38,509 nt of DNA. Source: an uncultured Flavobacteriaceae bacterium. GTDB taxonomy: Bacteria > Bacteroidota > Bacteroidia > Flavobacteriales > Flavobacteriaceae. Location: contig CAJVZM010000004.1 in NCBI GenBank assembly GCA_913020475.1, positions 1 to 38,509 on the forward strand, read 5' to 3'. Below are positions 1-8,298 of this stretch, piece after piece. The first letter of the stretch is position 1, and the number at the start of each line of letters is the position of its first letter. The notes below the pieces were generated by a model. It saw nothing but the letters and a program-made list of their open reading frames with translations, did not search any database and was not told where the DNA came from. A program made the position numbers and the translations under genes.

Positions 1-869
1 GTGAAGCATTGGCTACATTGGTTGTAAATAAACTAAGAGGTGCACTTAAAATCGCAGCTGTCAAGGCTCCAGGTTTTGGTGATCGAAGAAAAGCAATGCT
101 TGAAGACATCGCCATCTTGACGGGTGGAACGGTGATTTCTGAGGAAAGAGGTTTTACACTAGAAAACACCACCATTGATATGTTGGGCTCTGCTGAAAAA
201 GTAACAATTGATAAAGATAATACTACGGTAGTTAATGGTGCAGGTGAAAGTAAAATGATCCAAGGAAGGGTTAATCAAATTAAATCACAAATTGAGACAA
301 CAACCTCTGACTATGATAGAGAAAAACTTCAAGAGCGTTTAGCCAAACTATCTGGAGGAGTAGCAGTTCTTTATGTAGGAGCCCCCTCAGAAGTTGAAAT
401 GAAAGAAAAGAAAGACCGTGTAGACGATGCACTTCATGCCACCAGAGCAGCTGTAGAAGAAGGCATTGTTGCCGGTGGTGGTGTTGCGCTATTGAGTACC
501 CAAAAAAGTCTTTCAAAACTTAAACCTGACAATGCTGACGAAGGTACAGGTGTTCAAATCATCAACAAAGCAATCGAATCCCCGTTGAGAACCATAGTCG
601 AAAACTCCGGTGGTGAGGGATCAGTTGTTGTATCCAAGGTACTTGAGGGTAAGGAAAACTTCGGTTTCAACGCTAAAGAAGGCACTTTTGTGGACATGCT
701 AAAAGAAGGAATTATTGATCCCAAAAAAGTTGCTCGTGTTGCTTTAGAAAATGCTGCTTCAGTCGCAGGAATGATTCTAACCACAGAGTGTGCTTTAGTC
801 GACATCAAAGAAGACGCTCCAGCCATGCCTCCAATGGGCGGCGGCGGCGGAATGCCCGGAATGATGTAA
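1..869 (+). CDS. groEL: Chaperonin GroEL (60 kDa), 5'-truncated by window edge
   Basis: ATP-driven folding chamber of the cytosol, working with GroES. The reading frame is already open at base 1 (first full codon at base 3), so the N-terminal part lies outside the window. The visible part covers the rest of the apical, intermediate and equatorial domains. It opens with the apical [17 protein letters not shown] segment, continues through the intermediate-domain sequence around [19 protein letters not shown], and ends in the typical Gly/Met-rich tail [10 protein letters not shown]. Stop TAA at 867-869. The 288 visible codons are intact with no frameshift. groES is expected just upstream, outside the window. 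A strong terminator follows. The identification is secure; only the missing start limits it. Confidence 0.98.
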   Translation, partial: EALATLVVNKLRGALKIAAVKAPGFGDRRKAMLEDIAILTGGTVISEERGFTLENTTIDMLGSAEKVTIDKDNTTVVNGAGESKMIQGRVNQIKSQIETTTSDYDREKLQERLAKLSGGVAVLYVGAPSEVEMKEKKDRVDDALHATRAAVEEGIVAGGGVALLSTQKSLSKLKPDNADEGTGVQIINKAIESPLRTIVENSGGEGSVVVSKVLEGKENFGFNAKEGTFVDMLKEGIIDPKKVARVALENAASVAGMILTTECALVDIKEDAPAMPPMGGGGGMPGMM

Positions 870-893
870 TCTATTCTATTGTTGTCTGTAATA

Positions 894-922
894 AAAACCT
901 GCTTTTCAAGCAGGTTTTTTTA
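894..922 (+). terminator. Rho-independent terminator after groEL
   Basis: A perfect 9-bp stem (896-904 paired with 908-916, sequence AACCTGCTT / AAGCAGGTT) with a 3-base loop is followed by a run of T. An A-run precedes the stem, so it could also serve the convergent metal cassette ending at 927. It lies 25 bases after the groEL stop. Confidence 0.9.
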
Positions 923-926
923 TTTA

Positions 927-1265
927 TCATTCTTTCCTATCGTACTGGCAACAGATGGGAAGGTCATAATAAGATTTCTCCTTGGCTTTGACCTCAGAGG
1001 TGTCATGTCCTTGGGCTGCAATAACAGTATGAATTTTTTCCAAATCTACTTTTCTAGGATCATATATTAAGCTAATTTGATTGGAGGGAATGTCCCAGTC
1101 GGCCAACTTTACCCCTTTTAAGTATAAGGCTGCTTTTTCAATTCTCTTTTCACACATTTCACAGTTTCCGTTAACCACAAATTGTACTTTTATACTCTTT
1201 TTCTTTTTGTCTTGAGAAACCATTACTAATGGTAATACAAATAAGATTATTAGGATTTTTTTCAT
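927..1265 (-). CDS. Secreted heavy-metal-associated (HMA) domain protein
   Basis: Small exported metal-binding protein, 112 residues from the chosen start. MKKILIILFVLPLVMVSQ is a clean signal peptide, so the protein acts in the periplasm or on the surface. The mature part is a single ferredoxin-like HMA fold whose metal motif reads NGNCEMCEKRIEKAA, the CxxC of copper chaperones. A second Cys pair (ICC) lies near the C-terminus. An in-frame ATG at 1283 shares its A with the stop of the upstream receptor gene (TAATG), so MINLYIMKK is an alternative start; the internal Met gives the better signal peptide. It is the last gene of the four-gene cassette that starts at 4710. Copper is the likeliest metal by family, but the sequence does not prove it. 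Confidence 0.85.
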   Translation of the reverse strand: MKKILIILFVLPLVMVSQDKKKKSIKVQFVVNGNCEMCEKRIEKAALYLKGVKLADWDIPSNQISLIYDPRKVDLEKIHTVIAAQGHDTSEVKAKEKSYYDLPICCQYDRKE

Positions 1266-1282
1266 TATATACAAATTGATCA

Positions 1283-3508
1283 TTAAATTTTAATTCGTAA
1301 ACCAGAATAAACCATTCCCCCAAAAATAGGTGCATAAACTTGAGCCGCATCAAAGTCAGCTCCAAAAGGATCCTTAGATCCAATAATGGGAGACAGCTGT
1401 TTGTAATTTCCTATGTTTACGCCACCCAAATAAATTTCAAATTTTTTCGAGAACAAATAAGTCAACTGTGTGTTCCACAACGAATAATTAGGTGAAAAAC
1501 CTCCAGGACGATCGATGAGATTGTGAACCAATCGCTGTGCCCCAACATAATTATAGGTGAGATCATATCGCCATTGTTTTCCCCCTGTAGTGGTTTTGCT
1601 TTCCCAACCCAAATTGACAAAAAAGCGATTCTTGGCCAATAACGGCTTTTCTAAAAAGCCATTTTTGTAGTCCATTTTAACGTCGTAATTTTTATATGCA
1701 GCTCTGAAATTAAAAAAGTTTCGATAATAATAATCCAATTCTATTTGAAAACTTTTTGCAGCACTCTCCCCTTCTAAATTGTAAAAAGAAACTTCACGCG
1801 GCTTTTCGAGGTCCACCAACACTTGGTTGATAAAGTTAGTTATATAGTAATCGGCAGATAGGTTAATTTGGTGGGAATTTCTGATGAAAAACGATTTGGA
1901 AAGACCCAATCCATAGTTCCACGCTTTTTCAGGATCAAGTCCGTAAATTTTACCCAAAGAGGATTGGATAGTTATAGACCTATTAGTCGCAAAAAGAGTT
2001 TGATTTTCTGCAAAAATATTAGCTGCTTTTCTGCCACTCCCCGCTGATAACCTTATGACAAATTTATCAAAGGGTACATATCTAAGATGTAACCTAGGGG
2101 TAAAAAACCTTCCTAAATTATTGTGGAAATCCAAACGGATACCGGTTATCAAACTAAAGTTATCATTGTTGTCATGGCTAAACTCAAAAAAGCTGCCCAC
2201 ATTTCGATCCGTCCTACCGAATATATCACCATCAACCTGTTCAACGTAGTCATCAAAACTATAGTTTAAACCTACTTTAAATTTATTTAGGGTGCTGCCT
2301 ATTATGGAGTTGAAAATTAAATTCATGTAAGAACTATCTTGGCTGATGTCATAAGTTCGCAATCCATAATAAGAATCTTGATCGTGACTGCTATAGGCTG
2401 TTTGAAAACCAAAACTTTGATAGGGCTTTTTAGGAAAAACATAGCCCAACTTATATGAGCATTCCAATCGTTTTGTTTTAATTTCACTGCCCCAGCGATA
2501 TTTTATTCCCCGATCTATTTCAGGGTTAAAGTTTAAAGTTCCAGATAGTTTTTCATCTTTCATATACCTCCAACTCAAAAAACTGACCCATCCCTTATCC
2601 ATATCCGTATGTTGCCAACGGTTCATCACATTGATTTGTTTTGAAACAGGAAGATCCAAAAAACCATCATTGTTGTTGTCGAACTTTTGATTTCTTTTAT
2701 TCCAGTGAATATACAGGCCTGTACTCCATTTTTCACTGACTTTTTTATTAAAATGCGTATTCATTTCATACCTGCCATTAATGGAGCTGAATAGATTGAG
2801 AAAAAAGGGAATATCGTTGCTTGGCTTTTTCAATTCGGTATTAATTTGTCCTACAATACTTTCAAACCCATTGGTTACTGACCCTACCCCTTTGCTGATT
2901 TGAATACTTTCTACCCAGGTTCCCGGTGTAAAGGTCAATCCATAGGCCTGTGAGGCACCGCGAACTATGGGAATATTTTCTTCCGAAATCAATAAGTAAG
3001 GGCTCGAAAGCCCCAACATTTTGATTTGTTTGGTTCCAGTAAGTGCATCTGCAAAATTTACATCTATAATCGGATTGGTTTCAAAACTTTCTGAAAGATT
3101 ACAACAAGCCGCTTTTAGCAATTCTTCATTACTAACCTTTAGGACGTTTTGCGTCTCGATGAAAGACTTTTGAGAAGCTTTCTGAACTTGAGTGAGAGTG
3201 ACCTCGTCCAATTCATCATCCTGATTTTGGATCATTTTATAAGATATAAAAGGAGTTTTTATTTTTAATGTATCAGTCTTAAAACCGACATAACTTATAA
3301 TTAATAAATCCGTTTCAGGTATTCTTTCCATCTGGAAAGTACCTTTCTCATCCGTAACCGTTCCGATAGTAGTATTTTGCCAAAAAACATTGGCTCCGGT
3401 CAGGGGATATGTTTTATTATTTTCTTGATATTGTACAATTCCATTTAGAGAGTCTTGTGAAAAGACAACGCCACACGAAATACATACAATAAATATGTGT
3501 TTTATCAT
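1283..3508 (-). CDS. TonB-dependent outer-membrane receptor, probable copper/metal receptor
   Basis: Outer-membrane receptor of 741 residues that would import its ligand with TonB-ExbBD energy. A signal peptide (about 1-17) is followed by a carboxypeptidase-regulatory-like beta-sandwich (about 21-85, SYVGFKT at its end), a plug domain (about 120-235, with VESIQISKGVGSVTNGFES) and a long beta-barrel. An unusual Cys pair, C135-C136 in AACCNLSESFETNP, sits at the start of the plug. No SusD partner lies nearby, so it is not a typical polysaccharide receptor. Its neighbours are HMA proteins on one side and a HYC_CC_PP protein on the other, which points to metal, most plausibly copper. Stop and next start overlap as TAATG, so translation of the downstream HMA gene is probably coupled. 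Confidence 0.9.
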   Translation of the reverse strand: MIKHIFIVCISCGVVFSQDSLNGIVQYQENNKTYPLTGANVFWQNTTIGTVTDEKGTFQMERIPETDLLIISYVGFKTDTLKIKTPFISYKMIQNQDDELDEVTLTQVQKASQKSFIETQNVLKVSNEELLKAACCNLSESFETNPIIDVNFADALTGTKQIKMLGLSSPYLLISEENIPIVRGASQAYGLTFTPGTWVESIQISKGVGSVTNGFESIVGQINTELKKPSNDIPFFLNLFSSINGRYEMNTHFNKKVSEKWSTGLYIHWNKRNQKFDNNNDGFLDLPVSKQINVMNRWQHTDMDKGWVSFLSWRYMKDEKLSGTLNFNPEIDRGIKYRWGSEIKTKRLECSYKLGYVFPKKPYQSFGFQTAYSSHDQDSYYGLRTYDISQDSSYMNLIFNSIIGSTLNKFKVGLNYSFDDYVEQVDGDIFGRTDRNVGSFFEFSHDNNDNFSLITGIRLDFHNNLGRFFTPRLHLRYVPFDKFVIRLSAGSGRKAANIFAENQTLFATNRSITIQSSLGKIYGLDPEKAWNYGLGLSKSFFIRNSHQINLSADYYITNFINQVLVDLEKPREVSFYNLEGESAAKSFQIELDYYYRNFFNFRAAYKNYDVKMDYKNGFLEKPLLAKNRFFVNLGWESKTTTGGKQWRYDLTYNYVGAQRLVHNLIDRPGGFSPNYSLWNTQLTYLFSKKFEIYLGGVNIGNYKQLSPIIGSKDPFGADFDAAQVYAPIFGGMVYSGLRIKI

Positions 3509-3558
3509 GATTTTAGGGTTAGATTCAATGTTAAAGAAGAAGCGTATTTAAACTCGAA

Positions 3559-3972
3559 TCAACCGTAAAAAATAAAGCTTTGATATAATATGAAGATTTT
3601 TTCCCTTGAAACTCGAGGTTTAGGTTGGGTAAAAACCGTCTTTAAAAAGATGGTTTTAGAGGCTTTAAATTGGAAGGGTTTGTTTGATGAAAATCCAATA
3701 TATTCAAGCTGAATTTCGTGATCAATATTTTGTTGAGGTTCGTTATTTTGGATAAAAATGGTTTGATCCTGACAGCAGTGCTTTTTTGTAAAGTTAAAGC
3801 CCTGATGTGAGTCCTGGGATTTTTCCAAGGGCATTCCACAACCCACGGCATTCCAGGCCAGAACAATTCCCTCAATGTATCCTCCACAATAGTGAACATT
3901 CAAAGCCACCCCGATTTTTGAAGTTAAAAAAATCAAGGCAAAGAAAACGGCTTTAAAATTCTTTACATTCAT
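3559..3972 (-). CDS. HYC_CC_PP family protein (small cysteine/histidine-rich secreted protein)
   Basis: 137 residues of unknown biochemical function. The N-terminus looks like a signal peptide (about 1-23). The mature part starts with the HYCGGYI motif, then has a CGMP stretch, a KHCCQDQ pair in the middle and a conserved-looking end (QPKPR, SFIFYG). This is the layout of the Bacteroidota family named after its HYC, CC and PP motifs; here the PP motif is relaxed to PKP. Members tend to accompany TonB receptors and HMA proteins, as here. The His and Cys residues could bind a soft metal, which is inference. It lies 50 bases upstream of the receptor in the same direction and is probably co-transcribed. 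Confidence 0.75.
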   Translation of the reverse strand: MNVKNFKAVFFALIFLTSKIGVALNVHYCGGYIEGIVLAWNAVGCGMPLEKSQDSHQGFNFTKKHCCQDQTIFIQNNEPQQNIDHEIQLEYIGFSSNKPFQFKASKTIFLKTVFTQPKPRVSREKIFILYQSFIFYG

Positions 3973-3999
3973 AGTATAAATCTAAGGATTTTATAAGAA

Positions 4000-4710
4000 T
4001 CAATTAAGTAACATGGCCACTGCCATAACAAGCATGAGTATATTTTCTATCAACGTTGCCTCGGTCATGGGTAACTTCAAAGCAGTTCCCAAACAGGCAC
4101 AATCGATTCTATTTTTATCAAAAAGGGAATAAACTACACCAACGGTGGTGATAGATAAGATTATAATGGTGGCAATGAAAGCAAAATTCAACTGCCAGCG
4201 CATCAATAACATCAAACCTAAAACGGTCTCAATAAAAGGGTAGGCATTACCGTAAAGATTACTTCTTTTGGCCAATGGATCATATTGAGCAAATACAGAG
4301 GGAAATCCCTTGTAATCCAAAAATTTAAAAAAACTGAAAACCACAAAAAACAGACCCATAAAATCAATCATAAAATTGGTAATACGTAAGGTGTTTTTTT
4401 GTAAAAGTACAGCGCCCACAACCAAGTAAACAAAAATTAAAAAAAGAGGATAGAGTTGTTTTAATTTTGAAGTAGACTCCGTCATAGGAAAGCTATTATC
4501 ACTTTTCGATTCAAATGAAGGAATGTATTTTGGAAATAATACCTCTGAGAGGTTTTTCAACGTTTGTATTTTTAAGACCTCCATCTCGACACTTCCGCTG
4601 GCCAAATCAATTTTGAGATCTTCTACCTGATCCAGTCCGATCAATTTTTCAGTCACAGAGGTAACACAACTTTCACAAGTCATCCCAGAAATTTTTATAT
4701 TTTGTTTCAT
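4000..4710 (-). CDS. HMA domain fused to MauE/DoxX-like membrane protein
   Basis: 236 residues in two parts. Residues 1-65 are a cytosolic HMA domain with the canonical GMTCESC metal motif. After a short linker come four hydrophobic spans (about 85-235) resembling MauE/DoxX-type redox membrane proteins, with a DCACLG Cys pair near the end of the third and fourth spans. The fusion suggests a membrane protein that receives or hands over a metal ion, or reduces a metal-bearing cysteine site. MauE relatives are linked to periplasmic disulfide chemistry, so a redox role is also possible. It is the first gene of the cassette and lies divergent from purH. Confidence 0.8.
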   Translation of the reverse strand: MKQNIKISGMTCESCVTSVTEKLIGLDQVEDLKIDLASGSVEMEVLKIQTLKNLSEVLFPKYIPSFESKSDNSFPMTESTSKLKQLYPLFLIFVYLVVGAVLLQKNTLRITNFMIDFMGLFFVVFSFFKFLDYKGFPSVFAQYDPLAKRSNLYGNAYPFIETVLGLMLLMRWQLNFAFIATIIILSITTVGVVYSLFDKNRIDCACLGTALKLPMTEATLIENILMLVMAVAMLLN

Positions 4711-4807
4711 TGTTGAAAAGTGGGCTTTTTTTGGTTAATTAAACCCTGTAAATAAGGGAAAAATTAAGTTTTTACAATCATGTTTTTAATACTTTTGTCA
4801 AATTAAA

Positions 4808-4815
4808 TAGTTTTG
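4808..4815 (+). promoter_or_regulatory. Possible -7 promoter element for purH
   Basis: TAGTTTTG fits the Bacteroidota -7 consensus TANNTTTG and lies about 90 bases before the purH start. There is no good TTTG at the usual distance of about 19-20 bases upstream, only a T-rich stretch near 4784-4788, so the call is tentative. Confidence 0.3.
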
Positions 4816-4905
4816 TTTAAAGTAAAATTAGTTAAAAAAATGCATCTGTGTCAAATCAAAAAAATCAATTCCCCAATTAAATATTCATCGAATAAGAAAA
4901 AATAA

Positions 4906-6429
4906 ATGAGTAAAAAACAAATTTTATCTGCTCTCATCTCTGTTTTCGACAAAACAGGATTGGATCCCATCATTCATAAATTAAATTCATATGGGGTTAC
5001 CCTCTACTCCACCGGTGGTACAGAAAAATTTATTCGCGATTTGGGCTACGATGTTATCGCTGTTGAGGATTTAACTGGATATCCCTCAATTTTGGGGGGT
5101 CGGGTAAAAACACTACATCCTAAGGTTTTTGGTGGAATTTTGAACCGCCAAGAAATTTCGGATGACCAAACCGCTTTAGAGCAATTTGAAATACCACAGA
5201 TCGATTTGGTCATCGTGGATTTATATCCTTTTGAAGATACTGTTGCCGCAGGTGGGAGTGAACAAGAAATTGTAGAAAAAATAGATATCGGAGGAATTGC
5301 ACTTATAAGAGCTGCCGCTAAAAATTTTATGGATACTTTCTGCGTTTCTGATAAAGAAGATTACTATGATTTTATGGATATTCTTACCGAATCTAATGGT
5401 GCACCCAATATAGAACAAAGGAAAAGATATTCCGTCAAAGCTTTCCAAACCTCTTCCCACTATGATGCAGCCATTTTTAACTATTTCAACCAAGAAGAGG
5501 AGGTGCTAAAATTGAGTGTAAAGGATCCCAAAACCCTCCGTTATGGAGAAAATCCTCATCAAAAAGGTCAATTTTTTGGTCTATTATCCGACCTTCTAGA
5601 GCAAGTTCATGGGAAAGAAATTTCGTATAACAACCTTTTGGACATCGATGCAGCAGTAAATCTCATGCTCGAATTTTATGAAGGTAATTGCAGCTTTGCC
5701 ATCCTCAAACACAATAATGCATGTGGGTTTGCTACACGCTCCACCCTCAAAGAAGCATACGTTGATGCTCTTGCTGGGGACCCTGTATCCGCTTTTGGAG
5801 GAGTATTGATTACCAATAAAACTATTGACTTAGATACGGCCAATGAAATCGATAGCCTGTTTTGCGAAGTGGTAATCGCTCCCAATTACCAGGAGAACGC
5901 CTTAGAGCTTTTGAAACGAAAAAAGAACAGAATATTACTAATTCAAAAAGATATCCCGCTCTCCTCCACAACCATTAGAAGCTGCCTCAACGGTATACTA
6001 GTTCAGGACAGAGATTCAAAAACAGATATTGCGGAAGAACTCAAATTTGTGACTTTCAACAAACCAAACTCGCAAGAGATTAAGGATTTGATTTTTGCCT
6101 CTAAAATTTGTAAACACACCAAATCAAATACCATTGTTTTGGCGAAAAATGGTCAACTACTAGCCTCTGGAACGGGTCAAACCTCGAGAGTAGACGCATT
6201 AAATCATGCCATTGAAAAAGCCAAACACTTCAATTTTGACCTAAACAGTGCCGTAATGGCAAGTGATGCTTTTTTTCCATTCCCCGATTGTGTGGAGATC
6301 GCTCACATGGCCGGGGTCAAAAGTATACTTCAGCCAGGAGGATCTGTCAAAGACCAACTTTCCATAGATTATTGCAACGAAAATAATTTATCTATGGTCT
6401 TTACAGGTACGCGTCATTTTAAGCATTAA
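4906..6429 (+). CDS. purH: Bifunctional AICAR transformylase / IMP cyclohydrolase
   Basis: Catalyses the last two steps of purine synthesis: formylation of AICAR with 10-formyl-THF, then ring closure to IMP. The protein has 507 residues, normal for the family. The N-terminal MGS-like cyclohydrolase domain (about 1-150) contains LYSTGGTEKFIRDLGY and GGRVKTLHPKVFGG. The transformylase domain follows, with the catalytic Lys-His pair in KHNNACG (K268, H269). It ends with DAFFPFPDCVE and FTGTRHFKH, typical of the family's C-terminus. The ATG is preceded by an A-rich stretch rather than a Shine-Dalgarno site. It is followed by mreB after 36 bases, so the cell-shape genes may be partly transcribed with it. 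Confidence 0.98.
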   Translation: MSKKQILSALISVFDKTGLDPIIHKLNSYGVTLYSTGGTEKFIRDLGYDVIAVEDLTGYPSILGGRVKTLHPKVFGGILNRQEISDDQTALEQFEIPQIDLVIVDLYPFEDTVAAGGSEQEIVEKIDIGGIALIRAAAKNFMDTFCVSDKEDYYDFMDILTESNGAPNIEQRKRYSVKAFQTSSHYDAAIFNYFNQEEEVLKLSVKDPKTLRYGENPHQKGQFFGLLSDLLEQVHGKEISYNNLLDIDAAVNLMLEFYEGNCSFAILKHNNACGFATRSTLKEAYVDALAGDPVSAFGGVLITNKTIDLDTANEIDSLFCEVVIAPNYQENALELLKRKKNRILLIQKDIPLSSTTIRSCLNGILVQDRDSKTDIAEELKFVTFNKPNSQEIKDLIFASKICKHTKSNTIVLAKNGQLLASGTGQTSRVDALNHAIEKAKHFNFDLNSAVMASDAFFPFPDCVEIAHMAGVKSILQPGGSVKDQLSIDYCNENNLSMVFTGTRHFKH

Positions 6430-6449
6430 TTTTCTTAACTTTAATGCTT
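6421..6449 (+). other. Inverted repeat at the purH stop, between purH and mreB
   Basis: AAGCATTAA (6421-6429, containing the purH stop codon) pairs perfectly with TTAATGCTT (6441-6449) across an 11-base loop. No T-run follows on the plus strand, so it is not a classic terminator. It could be an RNA 3'-end stabiliser or a weak attenuator between purH and mreB. Confidence 0.4.
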
Positions 6450-6465
6450 ATAAAATTAAAAAGCT

Positions 6466-7485
6466 ATGGGTCTGCTGACCGAGGAAATCGCAATAGATTT
6501 AGGTACCGCAAATACATTAATCATCCACAATGATAAAGTTGTGGTAGACAGTCCTTCAATAGTGGCCATAGACAGGACAACCAACAAAATCATTGCCATA
6601 GGTGATGAGGCCAGTATGATGCACGGAAAAACGCATGAAAACATCAAGACAATTAGACCTTTGAAAGATGGTGTCATTGCTGATTTTAATGCCTCTGAGC
6701 AAATGATCAATACCTTGATTAAAAGTATCCCCACACTCAAGAAAAGATTCTTTTCCCCTTCATTAAGAATGGTAATTTGTATTCCTTCGGGAATTACAGA
6801 AGTGGAAATGAGAGCAGTAAAAGAATCTGCAGAGCGAGTTAATGGAAAAGAAGTCTATTTGATACACGAACCCATGGCAGCTGCAATTGGAATTGGGATT
6901 GATATCATGCAGCCCAAAGGAAACATGATTGTTGACATAGGAGGAGGAACCACTGAAATAGCAGTAATCGCATTGTCTGGAATTGTGTGTGATAAATCTG
7001 TCAAGATTGCTGGTGATGTTTTTACCAATGACATCGTCAACTATATGAGAAGTAAGCACAACCTATACGTTGGAGAGCGCACAGCCGAAAAAATAAAAAT
7101 ATTAATCGGTTCCGTCATCGAGGATCTTGAAAATCCTCCAGAGGATATGTCTGTTCAAGGAAGAGACTTGGTCTCTGGTAAACCCAAACAAGTCATGATT
7201 TCTTTCACTGAAATCTCCAAAGCATTAGACAAGTCCATCATAAGAATTGAAGATGCCATCATGGAAGCGTTATCTCAAACCCCGCCAGAATTAGCAGCCG
7301 ATATATACAATACGGGGATTTATCTTGCTGGAGGCGGAGCACTTTTAAGAGGACTGGATGTCAGACTTTCTAGAAAAACTGATCTGCCTGTCTATATCGC
7401 TGAAGACCCGCTACAAGCCGTTGTGAGAGGGACTGGAATCACCTTAAAAAATATAGAGCGATATAAAACCATTTTGATCAAATAA
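6466..7485 (+). CDS. mreB: Rod shape-determining protein MreB
   Basis: Bacterial actin homologue, 339 residues, forming membrane-bound filaments that steer lateral wall synthesis. The phosphate-1 motif reads IAIDLGTANTLI, the second phosphate loop MIVDIGGGTTEIAVI, and the adenosine region GIYLAGGGALLRGLD. Length and motifs are normal. The N-terminus is short (MGLLTEE) compared with many MreB proteins, but the family core begins immediately. mreC follows after 6 bases, and mreC-mreD-mrdA-rodA are tightly coupled behind it. Confidence 0.97.
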   Translation: MGLLTEEIAIDLGTANTLIIHNDKVVVDSPSIVAIDRTTNKIIAIGDEASMMHGKTHENIKTIRPLKDGVIADFNASEQMINTLIKSIPTLKKRFFSPSLRMVICIPSGITEVEMRAVKESAERVNGKEVYLIHEPMAAAIGIGIDIMQPKGNMIVDIGGGTTEIAVIALSGIVCDKSVKIAGDVFTNDIVNYMRSKHNLYVGERTAEKIKILIGSVIEDLENPPEDMSVQGRDLVSGKPKQVMISFTEISKALDKSIIRIEDAIMEALSQTPPELAADIYNTGIYLAGGGALLRGLDVRLSRKTDLPVYIAEDPLQAVVRGTGITLKNIERYKTILIK

Positions 7486-7491
7486 TGACTT

Positions 7492-8298
7492 ATGCGGCAG
7501 CTCATCAATGCCCTACTTAAGTACAAAAACACTCTATTATACTTGGGTTTATTGATCATATCACTTGTTTTTTTAAACCAACGAAGTTTTTACCACGAAT
7601 CAATTTTTAGTAGTGTTGCACTAACATTTTCAAGTAAATTTAATAAGGCAGGAAAAAGTGTCTCTAGTTATCTTGATCTTTCCAACAATAACAAAAAGCT
7701 AATTGCTGAAAACATTAAACTCAAGGCACTAGAATTGATGGATTTTACAGAAAAATCGGACAAAGTCAGGGTTATTGATTCTTTCGCTTTTCAGGTTTTG
7801 GGTGCAAGAATAATCAAAAATAGTTATAATCGTGCGAGAAATTACTTGATAATAGATCAAGGATTCAAACACGGAATTGAAACAGAAATGGGTGTAATAT
7901 CCAGCGATGGTGTTGTAGGGATTGTCAATCAAGTTACTGCCGATTTTTCAAGTGTAATTTCTATATTACACCGAGATTTAAAAATCAATGCTGGTTTCAA
8001 AAAAAATGGAGCATACGGTTCGCTGTCTTGGCAAGGGAAACACCCCAAAAGAATGAAATTGAATGACGTTTCCACCCTAAACCCTGTAATGCTAGGAGAC
8101 ACAATAGTTACCGGTGGCATGTCGGATTATTTCCCTCAAGGCATCCCAATTGGAAAAGTTTTTAACTTTCAAAAACCCGAATTCGAAGGGTATTACGATA
8201 TTGATATTGAGCTATTTAGTAATCTTACACAGAAAGAGTTCGTTTATATCTTAAAAAATATGAAGAAGGGTCAACTCAATAAATTGAAAAGTGAATAG
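7492..8298 (+). CDS. mreC: Rod shape-determining protein MreC
   Basis: 268-residue bitopic inner-membrane protein linking MreB filaments to the periplasmic wall-synthesis enzymes. One membrane span (about 14-30) is followed by a coiled region (NNNKKLIAENIKLKALE) and the periplasmic beta-barrel MreC domain, recognised by ARIIKNSYNRARNYLIIDQG and by GVISSDGVVGIVNQV. It is shorter than proteobacterial MreC but of normal Bacteroidota size. Its stop overlaps the GTG start of mreD by eight bases. Confidence 0.93.
   Translation: MRQLINALLKYKNTLLYLGLLIISLVFLNQRSFYHESIFSSVALTFSSKFNKAGKSVSSYLDLSNNNKKLIAENIKLKALELMDFTEKSDKVRVIDSFAFQVLGARIIKNSYNRARNYLIIDQGFKHGIETEMGVISSDGVVGIVNQVTADFSSVISILHRDLKINAGFKKNGAYGSLSWQGKHPKRMKLNDVSTLNPVMLGDTIVTGGMSDYFPQGIPIGKVFNFQKPEFEGYYDIDIELFSNLTQKEFVYILKNMKKGQLNKLKSE

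Noticed and set aside
280-516. Minus-strand and alternate-frame ORFs inside groEL and other genes
   Set aside because: They are shadows of the coding frame with no recognisable domains and unusual composition.
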